Part shown: one piece after another, positions 1 through 10,100 of the stretch | How positions within the stretch are numbered: position 1 is the first letter of the stretch | Layout of the letters: each line of letters begins with the position of its first letter | Assembly (NCBI GenBank): GCA_964525185.1 | Contig: CAZGFQ010000024.1 | Coordinates: 1-32,202 of the forward strand | Source: JABHGY01 sp964525185 | GTDB lineage: Bacteria > Fidelibacterota > Marinisomatia > Marinisomatales > UBA1611 | Direction: 5' to 3' | DNA length: 32,202 bases | Made by a program: the position numbers and the translations under genes | Notes under the pieces: model-generated | Databases searched by the model: none | Seen by the model: the letters and a program-made list of their open reading frames with translations, nothing else | Told to the model about the DNA's origin: nothing

Positions 1-1
1 T

Positions 2-187
2 CTATTATATATTTCAAATATTCTGCGCATTTCTATTTTTGTTCTTACGGATGGTTATTTCCCTGAATTCTGGAATCAAGTTCATACATATAGTTCTTAT
101 ATCTTTTTCTATCCGATTGTTTTAACATTATGGTACCTATGGACAACTTTGTCAGAAGAAAAAGATATATTTATCTCCGAAAATTAA
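2..187 (+). CDS. Exosortase-like membrane protein, C-terminal fragment
   Basis: An open frame enters from the left edge and ends with TAA at 185-187, giving 61 residues of the C-terminus of a membrane protein. It contains SNILRI near its start and, about 20 residues later, a His (QVHTYSSYIFF) leading into a hydrophobic last helix. This order (Asn-x-x-Arg, then His with an aromatic before the final helix) matches the C-terminal end of exosortase/archaeosortase proteins, where the Arg and His are catalytic residues. Exosortases are inner-membrane transpeptidases that cut and anchor exported proteins with a short C-terminal sorting signal. The catalytic Cys would lie upstream, outside the window. 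The next gene starts 14 bases downstream on the same strand. Another polytopic membrane protein remains possible because only the tail is visible. Confidence 0.55.
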   Translation, partial: LLYISNILRISIFVLTDGYFPEFWNQVHTYSSYIFFYPIVLTLWYLWTTLSEEKDIFISEN

Positions 188-201
188 TCCGCTATAAAAC
201 A

Positions 202-1578
202 ATGTCTAATGCCCGCCTATTCATCCTATTTTTTATATTTGTCATTAATAATTCTACTCCTGTACATAGTCAAAATTTCAATAATGGCATTGGACAATTA
301 TCATTGGGTGAATTGTCATTGAAGTTGACTGGATTAGATATTGACTTTTCTTTAGAATCTAATTTGGTTAATGAAGGATCATTATCTATCGATGAAATGG
401 TTTTTGGTTTTAATGATGTGGGTATGAACATTACCGCTAAAAATAATTCTCATGTTACACACATTAATTTTAGTGGTCCAAATTATACATTAAATAAATT
501 TAACTTTTTATTAAATGCAAAAACGCCAGATATTATATCTAATATATTAGCAGAATTAAAAGAAAAGCGAATTAGTACACCAACTCTAGGTTTAAAACTC
601 ATCGGAAGAGCAATGGAACTGTATTATGAGAATAATCCATCTCCAGCTGAATCAGTTCAGGTTCTTTTCGACCAAGGTTATCTCATTTCTTCATCACACC
701 CATTTAATCAATGGGAGTGGACATTTAGCATTATTTCTCCCACTAAAATTAGAGCTACAAGTTCTAATAAATTTATTATGGGACAAGGACTTGTCATTGA
801 ACTTGATTTATTAAGTTGGGAAATGTCCGGGTATGGTATATCAAACCCTAATCAAAAAGAATGGAATAATTGGGTATTCTCTATTAACATAGAAAAAATT
901 ATTTTGGATTTTATATCTCAATTAAATGTGGAAATATCCGACGCTTCCAAGGATATTTCTTTTTCACTAAAAAGAGGAAAATTCAACTTACATAATTATG
1001 CGATTATTGCGACTCCAGATAAGAATCTAGAACAACAATTCTCTTTCCATATTGGCAACTATGGCATTTCATTAAGAGATGTCCATTTAAGAATGAATAA
1101 TAGAAAAGACACCCCTTCATTGGAAGAATTTATAGGATCTATTATACTTCGCAATTTAGAAATTAAAATACCTGAAGAAATACATGAACAACCAGAAATA
1201 AAAAACCTGACTGAAACAATTGGTATTTACAATGGCCTTTTTAAGATTAGACAATTACAAATAAATACAGAATTGTTAGATGACGGTAGTGGGAAAGTAC
1301 ACCTAATTATTCGCACTCCATTTGCACAAATGAACATCATAATTCATATCCATATTAATGAACTTGGTGGACAAGAGCATCATTATGAATTCCATAATAG
1401 TGAAATAGTAATAAGCCATTTATCGCCTGGTTTATCTAAAGCCATTCACCAATGGGAGACTGAAACAAGACAATCTTTACATCGAGAAGGCGATAAAATT
1501 GTGTTGAAAATATATGGGGATTTAAAACAACCTAGATTAAAAGGGATTGATTTAAAAACGATACATCGAACACCTTAA
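202..1578 (+). CDS. Exported protein of unknown function downstream of exosortase-like gene
   Basis: I do not recognise the family with confidence. The frame is open from an ATG at 130, but that lies inside the preceding gene. The ATG at 202 is preferred because it begins 14 bases after that gene's stop and gives a clear signal peptide (about 24 residues, ending in PVHSQ). The protein is 458 residues, rich in alternating hydrophobic beta-type segments, with no further membrane helix and no obvious sorting signal at its end. The last residues (IYGDLKQPRLKG) faintly resemble the C-terminal G-x-L-x-x-P pattern of AsmA/TamB-like envelope proteins. This is a weak eye-based resemblance. It probably forms an operon with the exosortase-like gene. 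Its stop overlaps by four bases (TTAA) the stop of the convergent nucleotidyltransferase gene. Confidence 0.7.
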   Translation: MSNARLFILFFIFVINNSTPVHSQNFNNGIGQLSLGELSLKLTGLDIDFSLESNLVNEGSLSIDEMVFGFNDVGMNITAKNNSHVTHINFSGPNYTLNKFNFLLNAKTPDIISNILAELKEKRISTPTLGLKLIGRAMELYYENNPSPAESVQVLFDQGYLISSSHPFNQWEWTFSIISPTKIRATSSNKFIMGQGLVIELDLLSWEMSGYGISNPNQKEWNNWVFSINIEKIILDFISQLNVEISDASKDISFSLKRGKFNLHNYAIIATPDKNLEQQFSFHIGNYGISLRDVHLRMNNRKDTPSLEEFIGSIILRNLEIKIPEEIHEQPEIKNLTETIGIYNGLFKIRQLQINTELLDDGSGKVHLIIRTPFAQMNIIIHIHINELGGQEHHYEFHNSEIVISHLSPGLSKAIHQWETETRQSLHREGDKIVLKIYGDLKQPRLKGIDLKTIHRTP

Positions 1579-2486
1579 CAAATATCAGATCCATCTTTCG
1601 CTACAACACAATGAGATAGTTTTTTTTCACTAAGATTAGAATTCTTAAGTACAACTGAGTCTGATATGGTACAATTAATAATATTTGAATTGTCCATTAT
1701 GGTTACATTCGGTCCTATTTTTGAATTTGTAATTGTAACATTTTCCCCAATATAAACAGGTGGGGTGATAAAATCTGATTTTTCCTGATTGCCAAATCTA
1801 TTTAATAGTTCACTATTTGTTTGCAATAATGTATCTGGTACACCTGTGTCCATCCAACCGCATTCCCAAGGTTCAAATGTTTCACCTTGATCTAACATTA
1901 TTTTAAAAGCATCGGTTATTTGATATTCATTTTTAGTGGTTATATTTTGCTCAATTAAAGTCTCAATAGCATTTTTCAAACTAATTTGGTTTTTAAAAAA
2001 GTATAATCCACTAATAGCAAAATTTGAAGGTGGATTATCTGGTTTTTCATGAAATGCAATAATATGATTATTATCTAATTCAACAACTCCAAATCGTCTT
2101 GGGTCGTCAACCTTGGCTAAGGCTATTCTATTTGTTGGGCTATGAAGAAAATCATTTATATTGGTATTAAAGAAATTGTCACCTAATTGAAGAAGCACTT
2201 CCTCGTTTTCTTCGACTAATCCTTGTAAGACAGCATGCCCTAGGCCTAACATTTCCTTCTGTTCAATATATTGAAATTGGCCATCATACTGTTTCATAAA
2301 ATCAACAATTTGATGCCCTAAATGCCCAATGATAAAAGTTATTTTATTAATTCCAGCGGCAAAGAGCGGCTCTACGATATGTGCTAAGGCAGGCTTTCCA
2401 CCAACTGGAATAAGCGCTTTTTGGACGTGATCCGTATGAGGACGCATGCGAGTCCCATAACCCGCAACAGGGATAATTGCTTTCAT
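1575..2486 (-). CDS. Sugar-1-phosphate nucleotidyltransferase (G1P thymidylyl-/uridylyltransferase-like)
   Basis: This 303-residue protein starts with the nucleotide-binding signature IIPVAGYGTRMRPHT followed by KALIPVGGKP, and has the metal-binding Asp in LLQLGDNFF near residue 102. These are hallmarks of the family that transfers a nucleotide to sugar 1-phosphates for polysaccharide and cell-envelope sugar synthesis. The last 60 residues form imperfect hexapeptide (left-handed beta-helix) turns such as IGENVTITNSKIGPNVTI, as in long glucose-1-phosphate thymidylyltransferases and bifunctional acyl- or acetyltransferases. The Pro usually found before the KAL lysine is Gln here (VQKAL). Sugar and nucleotide specificity cannot be read from the sequence. 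It is the last gene of the ileS operon, 9 bases after hpf, and converges on the plus-strand exported-protein gene. Confidence 0.85.
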   Translation of the reverse strand: MKAIIPVAGYGTRMRPHTDHVQKALIPVGGKPALAHIVEPLFAAGINKITFIIGHLGHQIVDFMKQYDGQFQYIEQKEMLGLGHAVLQGLVEENEEVLLQLGDNFFNTNINDFLHSPTNRIALAKVDDPRRFGVVELDNNHIIAFHEKPDNPPSNFAISGLYFFKNQISLKNAIETLIEQNITTKNEYQITDAFKIMLDQGETFEPWECGWMDTGVPDTLLQTNSELLNRFGNQEKSDFITPPVYIGENVTITNSKIGPNVTIMDNSNIINCTISDSVVLKNSNLSEKKLSHCVVAKDGSDIC

Positions 2487-2495
2487 AGACTTTAC

Positions 2496-2783
2496 TTAAT
2501 GAGCGTTTCGCTTATCCATAAACTTTTTCAATCGAACTTCCATTTTATCAACAGCTAGGTCTACAGCTTTTGTTAAGTTTCCGGAAGACACTTTTGAATT
2601 AAATTTGTTCCCTGGAACAGACAAATTTAATTCAACAATATGATCATTATGTTCATGACTCAGTATAATCTGACATTGTGTGATACGATCATTGTATTTT
2701 TCTAATCGTTTTACTTCATTTTCTGCATACTCCCGAACATTATCAGGTGCATGATAGTGACGTGCGGTGAACTCTATAACCAT
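2496..2783 (-). CDS. hpf: Ribosome hibernation promoting factor, short form
   Basis: The 95-residue protein has the HPF/RaiA N-terminal fold. It begins with an EFTARHYHAPDNVREYAENE segment, continues with basic patches (EVKRLEKY), and has a second half with KAVDLAVDKMEVRLKKF. It is the short, single-domain form that binds the 30S subunit decoding region in stationary phase or starvation. The C-terminal dimerisation domain of long HPF is absent. A strong ribosome binding site (GGAGGAAAC) lies directly before the ATG at 2783. It sits 12 bases after pckA and 9 bases before the nucleotidyltransferase gene, so it is probably co-transcribed with them. Confidence 0.9.
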   Translation of the reverse strand: MVIEFTARHYHAPDNVREYAENEVKRLEKYNDRITQCQIILSHEHNDHIVELNLSVPGNKFNSKVSSGNLTKAVDLAVDKMEVRLKKFMDKRNAH

Positions 2784-2795
2784 GTTTCCTCCGAG

Positions 2796-4412
2796 TTATG
2801 AAATAGAAGGTCCTGCCCCTAATATGTCAGGATCGCCTAAATCGTAGTTAGTATAATTATTTTGAAATTTTTGAACAAGTGATTCGGCCACAGCTTGGTA
2901 CTCATTTAAATTTACCCAAGCCTTTTTAGGATTCAATATATTTGAATCAATATTACCAAGTGAAGTTGGAATTTGAAATTTGAAATATTCATCAATTTCA
3001 TACTCACTATTTTCAATAGTTCCATCTAAAATAGCATGAATTATTGAGCGAGTCAACGGAAGCGAAATTCGCTTTGCTCCCGAAATTGCACTTGCCCCAA
3101 TCCAACCGGTATTTACTAGATACGCTGGGACATGATATTGTTCCATTTTTTCTTTTAATAATTCAGCATACTTTGTTGGATGAAGTGTTAAAAATGGACC
3201 CCCAAAACATGGTGAAAATGTTGCAATAGGTTCTGTGATACCGCGTTCTGTTCCGGCCACCTTTGCTGTGTATCCACTAATAAAATGATACATAGCTTGT
3301 TCGGGCGAAAGTTTGGATACAGGTGGTAATACACCATAAGCATCGCATGTAAGAAATATTATTTTTTCAGGATGACCAGACATACTGGGTTTCCCCTGTC
3401 TAAACACAGAATTATCAATAAAATCAATTGGGTAAGAAACCCGTGTATTTTCCGTTTTAGAACTATCTGAAAAATCCACATTTCTAGTTTTTTCATCATA
3501 CACTACATTTTCGAGTAAGGCACCATGTTTAATGGCATGATAAATCCCAGGTTCATATTCAGGATTCAAATCAATGACTTTTGCGTAACACCCTCCTTCA
3601 AAATTGAAAATACCATCATTAGACCAGCCATGTTCATCATCTCCAATTAAGGGCCTCTCTGGGTCTGTAGAAAGGGTTGTTTTTCCCGTTCCACTTAACC
3701 CAAAAAATATGGCTGCATTTTTCCCATCTTCATCAACATTTGCAGAGCAATGCATTGCAAGTACTCCTTTTAATGGAAGCATATAGTTTAATACAGAAAA
3801 AATACCTTTTTTCATTTCACCGCCATATTCTGTCCCTCCTATGATGGCTATTTTTTTACCCATATGGAAAATAATAAATGTTTCAGAATTCATACCATGT
3901 TTTTCAAAATGGTCATTAAAAACATCAGATGCATTAATGATTGTAAAATCCGGAATAAAATTCAATAACTGATCCTCAGTAGGCCTAATAAACATATTAT
4001 GCACAAAGTGAGCTTGCCATGCTTTTTTGGCTATCATCCTAACATTTATTGAATAATTAGGGTCAGCACCAGCAAACCCATCGAATACATATGTATTCGA
4101 ATCATCTGCTTGATTGTATCGATTAATGACTTTTTTGAATAATTCATCAAATACATCTTCATTTATTTCTTGATTCACTTCGCCCCACCACAAATGGTCT
4201 TGAGATGTTGGCTCTTTTACAAAATATTTGTCTTTTGGTGAACGACCAGTATACCTACCAGTATCAACCATTATGGCACCTCGCATACCTATTTTCCCAC
4301 TCTTTTGAAGAATTGTATCCTCAATTAAACTTTCTACAGGAAGATTCCTTTCGATACGTTCAATATGTGTTAAACCTAGTTTTTCTAATCCAAGGTCTTG
4401 TGGTTGCACCAT
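2796..4412 (-). CDS. pckA: Phosphoenolpyruvate carboxykinase (ATP)
   Basis: The 538-residue protein is full length for ATP-type PEPCK, which converts oxaloacetate and ATP to PEP, CO2 and ADP at the entry to gluconeogenesis (or works in reverse for CO2 fixation). The P-loop GLSGTGKTTLSTDP begins at residue 238, followed by the metal-binding LIGDDEHGW and the EGGCYAK segment. RYTGRSPKDKY near residues 52-62 supplies the oxaloacetate-binding Arg. The GTP-type enzyme has a different layout, so the ATP form is clear. An AAGGAG site stands directly before the ATG at 4412. It follows xer by 10 bases and precedes hpf by 12 bases, so central carbon metabolism is tied to a translation and envelope operon here. 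Confidence 0.96.
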   Translation of the reverse strand: MVQPQDLGLEKLGLTHIERIERNLPVESLIEDTILQKSGKIGMRGAIMVDTGRYTGRSPKDKYFVKEPTSQDHLWWGEVNQEINEDVFDELFKKVINRYNQADDSNTYVFDGFAGADPNYSINVRMIAKKAWQAHFVHNMFIRPTEDQLLNFIPDFTIINASDVFNDHFEKHGMNSETFIIFHMGKKIAIIGGTEYGGEMKKGIFSVLNYMLPLKGVLAMHCSANVDEDGKNAAIFFGLSGTGKTTLSTDPERPLIGDDEHGWSNDGIFNFEGGCYAKVIDLNPEYEPGIYHAIKHGALLENVVYDEKTRNVDFSDSSKTENTRVSYPIDFIDNSVFRQGKPSMSGHPEKIIFLTCDAYGVLPPVSKLSPEQAMYHFISGYTAKVAGTERGITEPIATFSPCFGGPFLTLHPTKYAELLKEKMEQYHVPAYLVNTGWIGASAISGAKRISLPLTRSIIHAILDGTIENSEYEIDEYFKFQIPTSLGNIDSNILNPKKAWVNLNEYQAVAESLVQKFQNNYTNYDLGDPDILGAGPSIS

Positions 4413-4422
4413 GATGTCTCCT

Positions 4423-5334
4423 TTATGATCCGTGTGGATGTGATTTTTTAAAAGCTTCTTTTAATTTTTCTGGTTTAATGTGAGTATATATTTGTGTAGA
4501 AGATAAACTTGCATGTCCTAAGAATTCTTGAACTGCTCTAATGTCTGCCCCATGATCAATCATAGCTGTTGCAAATGAATGACGTAACATATGGGGACCC
4601 AATCGTTCTCCAACAGTCACTTGGGTCAAATAACCATTTATTCTATTTTGGATCGTTCTAACAGATATTCTTTTTCCTTTTACACTGCAAAAAATAGGCA
4701 ATTGGTTTTCATGACTAGCGAATGATATTCCATATTTGGTACCATATTCCTTTATGGCATTATGTGCAGCATTTCCAAAAGGGACTATTCGCTCTTTGTT
4801 TCCTTTGCCGCGCACTCGGATAAGGTTTTGACTAAAATTAATATCGCCAACATTTAAATTTACTAATTCACTTAGGCGAATACCGGTTGCATAAAATAAT
4901 TCCATAATAGATTTATCTCGTAATCCTTTAGGCGTCGATTGGTCTGGAAGGCCTAGCAATGTATCCATAACTTTATCATTAATAAAGGATGGTAATTTCC
5001 TCCCAATCTTTGGTGTTTTTACATGGATTGAAGGATTTTTTTGAATAAAATTAGTTTGAAATAAATATTTAAAGTAAGATTTGATAGATGCTAATCGCCT
5101 TGCTACGGTCCTCGGAGAAGCTCCTTCTTCGAAATTTTTTCCTAAATAATGGCGGATACCAAGTTTATCTACAGAATTATAATCATTTATACTACTACCG
5201 TAATATTCAATTATGAATAAATTAAAATCTGTTAAATCTTTTTCATAGGCTTTAGCAGTATGATGAGAGTATTGTCTCTCATCTCTAATATATTTTATAA
5301 AGTCTCTTAATCTATCATCAAAGATATTAGCCAT
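4423..5334 (-). CDS. xer: Tyrosine recombinase XerC/XerD
   Basis: This 303-residue site-specific recombinase has the N-terminal SAM-like core-binding domain (about 1-90, with QYSHHTAKAYEKDL) and the C-terminal catalytic domain. All six catalytic residues are present: Arg153 (TGIRLSEL), Lys in VRGKGNKER (about 178), His248 and Arg251 (HMLRH), His274 (LGHAS) and Tyr283 (QIYTH). Length and motifs match chromosome-dimer resolvases acting at dif, not phage integrases. XerC and XerD cannot be told apart by eye. A TTG one codon upstream is in frame, but the ATG at 5334 is preferred. The gene overlaps the end of rluD by 8 bases, which indicates translational coupling. Confidence 0.92.
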   Translation of the reverse strand: MANIFDDRLRDFIKYIRDERQYSHHTAKAYEKDLTDFNLFIIEYYGSSINDYNSVDKLGIRHYLGKNFEEGASPRTVARRLASIKSYFKYLFQTNFIQKNPSIHVKTPKIGRKLPSFINDKVMDTLLGLPDQSTPKGLRDKSIMELFYATGIRLSELVNLNVGDINFSQNLIRVRGKGNKERIVPFGNAAHNAIKEYGTKYGISFASHENQLPIFCSVKGKRISVRTIQNRINGYLTQVTVGERLGPHMLRHSFATAMIDHGADIRAVQEFLGHASLSSTQIYTHIKPEKLKEAFKKSHPHGS

Positions 5335-6268
5335 CAAAATCCCTTACAGAGTCTATCAAATTTACAAAATCTGTAGGGTAAGGTGCTGTAATATTTATTT
5401 GATTTTTTTCAGTGGGATGCTGAAACATAATTTGTTCTGCATGAAGGGCATGTCTACCCATATTTTTTATAATTTTTTTCATTTTCAGAGCTACTTCCGG
5501 TAAAAACCCTTTTGCTCTATTTATTCCACCTCCATATGGATCATCACACACAATGGGGTGATTTTCTTCGGTAGCATGGACTCTAATTTGATGCGTTCTA
5601 CCTGTTTTCGGCATAAATGTTAATAGAGAGAAATAACGATTTTGGTGTGTAACAACATATTTAGTTTCTGAACTTCGTCCATCTATTGAAACGGTATATG
5701 TTGTTGGATCAGATTTTTTCCGAGAAATATTTCCATTTAATATACCTTCAGGCTCCTTCCATTCGCCCCAAGTTACAGCCTTGTATATTTTATTTATCGT
5801 CCTGTTTTGAAATTGATTCGCTAAATGGTGGTGAGCAATATTTGATTTTGCAATCAGTATAACACCAGATGTATTTTTGTCTAACCGGTGAACAATCCCA
5901 GGTCTACTAATTCCATTCACATTTGATAATGATTTAAAATGATGTAAAAGACCATTTGCTAATGTATTAGTATGATTTCCAGCTCCTGGATGAACAACAA
6001 GTCCCGCTGGTTTATTTATACATATTATATCATTATCTTCGTATAATATGTTTAATTCCATTTCAACAGGTTCCATTTGTTCCTGTTTTATATTTTCAAC
6101 TATGAATTCATATTTTATTTCGTCATTTTCGCAAAGTAGATAGCTCGGTTTAGTAGATGAACCATTTACCAACACATTGCCAGTTTTAATGGAATTTTTA
6201 ATTCGTGTACGAGATATTTCAGGAAATAGAGTGGCTAAATATTTATCTAAACGAATGGATTTCTCCAT
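5327..6268 (-). CDS. rluD: 23S rRNA pseudouridine synthase, RluD family
   Basis: An N-terminal S4 RNA-binding domain (RLDKYLATLFPEISRTRIKN) is followed by the RluA-type synthase domain. The catalytic motif is HRLDKNTSGVILIAK, with the nucleophilic Asp near residue 130. The C-terminal half carries the conserved KTGRTHQIRVH segment. Family members isomerise uridines in 23S rRNA (RluD: helix 69), but RluD, RluC and similar paralogues are not fully separable by eye. The frame can be extended to a TTG at 6295 that overlaps the lspA stop. I chose the ATG at 6268 because it places RLDK at the normal distance from the N-terminus, but neither has a good ribosome binding site. The order ileS-lspA-rluD is common in bacteria. 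Confidence 0.9.
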   Translation of the reverse strand: MEKSIRLDKYLATLFPEISRTRIKNSIKTGNVLVNGSSTKPSYLLCENDEIKYEFIVENIKQEQMEPVEMELNILYEDNDIICINKPAGLVVHPGAGNHTNTLANGLLHHFKSLSNVNGISRPGIVHRLDKNTSGVILIAKSNIAHHHLANQFQNRTINKIYKAVTWGEWKEPEGILNGNISRKKSDPTTYTVSIDGRSSETKYVVTHQNRYFSLLTFMPKTGRTHQIRVHATEENHPIVCDDPYGGGINRAKGFLPEVALKMKKIIKNMGRHALHAEQIMFQHPTEKNQINITAPYPTDFVNLIDSVRDFDG

Positions 6269-6291
6269 TTCGTAAATATGGTAGCCTTTAT

Positions 6292-6771
6292 TCAAGATGG
6301 GGTATCTGGAATAGAAGGTGTTTTATTTTCAATTATAAAGGTATAATAAATATAAATCATCATTCCTATTGTTACTGCAGAATCAGCAATATTAAAAATA
6401 TACCAATGATAATCACCAATCATGAAATCAAGGAAATCAACTACTTTTCCATAAATCAAACGATCGTATAAATTACCTAGTGCCCCAGCTAATATTAATG
6501 CTAATGAAACACGGACTAGAGTATGGCTTTTTCTTTCTTGCCAAATATACCAAATAAGCCCAATGGTCATTAAGGTATGTAGTACTTTAAATATTATAAA
6601 TCCACCTGGAATATTGATTCCAAATGCAATCCCATTATTGGTTACAAAAGTTAAATTAAAAAAATCAGGAATTATTGGTATGGATTGATATAATGTAAGG
6701 GAACTTTTAATGGCATACTTAGATGCCTGATCCAGAAAAAATATTCCTGCAGTCAGCCAAAGAACATTCAT
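6292..6771 (-). CDS. lspA: Lipoprotein signal peptidase (signal peptidase II)
   Basis: The 159-residue inner-membrane aspartyl protease has four hydrophobic segments and the LspA signatures: TNNGIAFG (43-51), AGALGNLYDRLIYGKVVDFLDF with catalytic Asp103, and FNIADSAVTIG with catalytic Asp130. It removes the signal peptide of prolipoproteins after the lipobox Cys is modified. Likely substrates in this window are the cyclophilin-, TlpA- and 26223-26651-encoded lipoproteins. It lies 10 bases after the DksA-like gene and abuts rluD, in the widespread ileS-lspA-rluD cluster. A proline- and serine-rich tail follows the last helix. Confidence 0.95.
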   Translation of the reverse strand: MNVLWLTAGIFFLDQASKYAIKSSLTLYQSIPIIPDFFNLTFVTNNGIAFGINIPGGFIIFKVLHTLMTIGLIWYIWQERKSHTLVRVSLALILAGALGNLYDRLIYGKVVDFLDFMIGDYHWYIFNIADSAVTIGMMIYIYYTFIIENKTPSIPDTPS

Positions 6772-6781
6772 TGTAATAATA

Positions 6782-7174
6782 TTAAATATTCAATTTATCT
6801 CGTTCTTTACAAGAAACACATTTAGTTGCATTTGGAACTTCTTCCATACGTTCTTCTGGTATTAAATCACCGCAAAGTTTACAAACGCCAAAATCGCCAT
6901 TATCAATACGTTCTAACGCTAATTCAAGAAATTTGAAATAATCGGATTCACGATTTAAAAGTTGAAAGCTTTTTTCCCTTTCGTATGAATCTGTCCCAGC
7001 ATCTGCCATATGGACACTATAAACTGAGTCCTGAGATAACCCGGCATTTCCTTTACCGGTATGGGCCATACGAGATTTAATACTATTAACATCGCCAGAA
7101 ATGTCTTCTAATTTTTTTTCAATAGCTTTTCTAAACTTTTTCAGTTTTGCAGCTGTATATTTTTTTGTAGTCAT
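6782..7174 (-). CDS. DksA/TraR-type C4 zinc-finger protein
   Basis: The protein is 130 residues. The first 90 are charged and helical (coiled-coil type), with RKAIEKKLEDISGDVNSIKS and later AGTDSYEREKSFQLLNRESD. The C-terminus holds a four-Cys zinc finger: C98-x2-C101 and C119-x2-C122 (CKLCGDLIPEERM and CVSC). DksA/TraR proteins reach into the RNA polymerase secondary channel. In many bacteria this short form sits between ileS and lspA, as it does here. The DxxDA tip motif of classical DksA is not obvious (MADAGTDSYE is the nearest match), so a true DksA role in the ppGpp response is not certain. An AAGGGA ribosome binding site precedes the ATG. Confidence 0.85.
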   Translation of the reverse strand: MTTKKYTAAKLKKFRKAIEKKLEDISGDVNSIKSRMAHTGKGNAGLSQDSVYSVHMADAGTDSYEREKSFQLLNRESDYFKFLELALERIDNGDFGVCKLCGDLIPEERMEEVPNATKCVSCKERDKLNI

Positions 7175-7184
7175 TATTTTCCCT

Positions 7185-10100
7185 TTAAACCTTCTCTATC
7201 CCTACTTTAATTAAATTATTTCCGACTTTAATTTCTTGGTTATAATTACCAGATTGATAACTATCTACCAGTTTAACGGTTAATGTTTCCGTGCAGAAAT
7301 AGCCTTTGAATTTAAGCATTGCGGAAGAAATATCTTCAGTTAATTCCCAATATATTTTTATACGGTCTTCCACAGCAAATCCTGCATCTTTACGCATCAT
7401 TTGCACTTGGCGGATTAAATCTCGCACCATTCCCTCTTGCAATAATTCATCAGTAATCGTTAGAGAAAGTCCAACTGTAAGTCCAGAATCACTCACTGCA
7501 GAAAATCCTTCTTCCGCTTTCGTTTCAATAAAAACATCATCTTTTGATATTTCAAAGGTTTCTGCATCTTGCGCTAAAGATACATATTCATTTTCATTTA
7601 AATTTTTAATCAATTCAACTGTATCTACTTCACTTAAAAGTGTTCGAATCAAATTGAGTCCTTTTCCATACTTTCTGCCTAATGTTTTTAAATTAGGTTT
7701 AATATGATATTGAATAAGATCTCCGGAATCAGTGATACGTTGGATCGTTTTCACATTTAATTCGTCTAATATTGTTTCTTTATTTTCTTCAATGAATGCA
7801 GCAATGGAATCATTTTCAACAGCATAGGATAATTGACTTAACGGTTGTCGAATTTTAATATTCGATTGGTTCCGAGCAGAGCGCCCCAATTCAACAACCT
7901 TTTTTAGACCATCAACTTTTTCCATTAATTCAAAGTCAATTCGGGATTTGTCTTGTATTGGATAGTCGTATAAGTGTACACTCTCTTTTGCATCTTTATC
8001 TGTATTTCTGACCAAATTCTGGTGAATTTTTTCAGTCACGAATGGGAGTATTGGTGCTAATAGTTGAACGGATGTCGATAAAACAGTATACAGAGTTTGA
8101 TAGGCTGTTTGTTTATCTCCATCATCTTCAGACTTCCAAAACCTTCTTCTATTTCGACGTACATACCAATTTGATAAATCGTCGATAAATTTTTCAAATT
8201 TCCCCATAAATAAATCAACACGATATTGATCGAGAGAATCACGTGCATCCCCAATCAATTGATTCATTTTACTCAATACCCAACGATCTAAGTGAGTTAA
8301 TGAATCATTATTTAGCGATTCTGGGTTAGGGGTGAAACCATCAACAGCCGCGTATGTAGCAAAAAATGAATAAGTATTCCATAATGTAATTAAATGTTTC
8401 CTTGTATCATCTGCAGGGCCATACCCAAACAATAAATTGGTCTCAATATTTTGATTTGCATACATCCAGCGCATAACATCTACACCCATTTTTTCAGCTG
8501 CATCATCAAACCAAATTGCATTTCCCCATGATTTGTGCATTTCACGGCCTGTTTCATCTTTAACAAGCGCATGGCCTAATAATGTTTTAAATGGTGCTTT
8601 ATTTTCCATAATGGTTGAAAGAGCAAGTAATGAATAAAACCAATTTCTGAATTGACCAGGGAAACATTCTGTTATAAAATCGCCTGGAAACCATTTTTTC
8701 CAATACTCACGATCCGTTGAATATTTAAGTGTAGAATAAGGGACAATTCCAGCATCAAGCCAAGGGTTTCCGACATCTGGAACTCTTGTTCCTATTAAGC
8801 CTGATTCTGGGTGGCGAATTTTAACTTTATCAATCCATGGTTTGTGTGGGCTTTGTCCTTCGAATTCATCCCATCCTTCAACCGATAATTCTTTTAATTC
8901 TTCTTTTGATCCCACCACATAAAAGGATCCATCTTCAAATGTCCAGATGGGTAATGCAAGGCCCCAAAAGCGTTTTTTGGAAATCATCCAATCGCCCATA
9001 TTGTCTAGCCATTCATGCTCCCGTTCATTTCCCCATTCAGGAGTCCATTCAATATCATCGACAATATTTTTTATTTCACCACGCCAGTCCATATTGATAT
9101 ACCATTCATCCACAAGTCTAAACACAAGTTCATCTCCAGAACGCCAACAATGTGGGTAAACATGTGGATACATTTCTTTATAGACTAAAAACCCTGATTC
9201 TTTTAAATGAGTCATGATTTTTTCTGTTGTTTCCTTCTCAGTAGCATTCATACCAGTAAGCCAACCAAAACCGTCTATATATTTAGCTTCAGCATTTAAA
9301 GGTGCAATATTAACTAATCCATTTTTACTTCCAATTTTATGATCAATATCACCGCAACCAGGTGCCGTATGAACAATACCCGTTCCTTCTCCCGCAACAA
9401 CAATATCTTGTCCGATACTTGTTTTTCCACCATCAATTACTTTATGGCATAAAATTCCATTAACACCTTTTTCTTCGAGAGATTCATCTTTTAAAGGATA
9501 GCCTCCAGGAATGGATTGTGCAGGTAAATCATCAAATGGGCCTTCATAAGCCCAACCAATCATATCTTCACCTTTTATGGTATCTAACACTTCATATCCA
9601 CCATGCTCTTTAAATATTTGAGCTATCGTTTTCAATTTAGGGACACCATCTACCCACTGTTTCTTTTCTTTGAATTGTTTATCTAGTCTCTGATATTCCA
9701 GATTTTCTTTGGCAAAATAATAAATCGATCCATCAATGCTTTTAACTTTAACATATTCCAAATTTTTATTAACCATAGCGGCAACATTTGCTGTCAATGT
9801 CCACGGTGTTGTCGTCCATACCAATAAATATTCATCATCTTTTCCAATCAAGGGGAATCGAACAAAAACAGATGCATGAGCTACCAGTTTTCTACCTTCA
9901 ATAATTTCCATTTGAGAATAAGATGTACCTGATCGTCCAGACCATGGCACAACATCGGAGCCTCGATATATTTTATTTCTATCAAATAATTTTTTAAGAA
10001 AACCCCATATTGTATAATTATTCTCATCTGACATAGTATAATAAGAATTATCCCAATCCATCCAATACCCAAGGCGGATTGACTGTTCAGTTTGAACTTT

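Noticed and set aside
4423..5334. Tyrosine recombinase as a sign of an integrated phage or genomic island
   Set aside because: It has the size and motifs of XerC/D and lies inside a housekeeping operon. No phage genes, attachment sites or tRNA genes are nearby.
8837..9159. Long plus-strand open frames within ileS
   Set aside because: They are antisense to a clearly conserved synthetase gene, lack ribosome binding sites and encode low-complexity, unrecognisable peptides.
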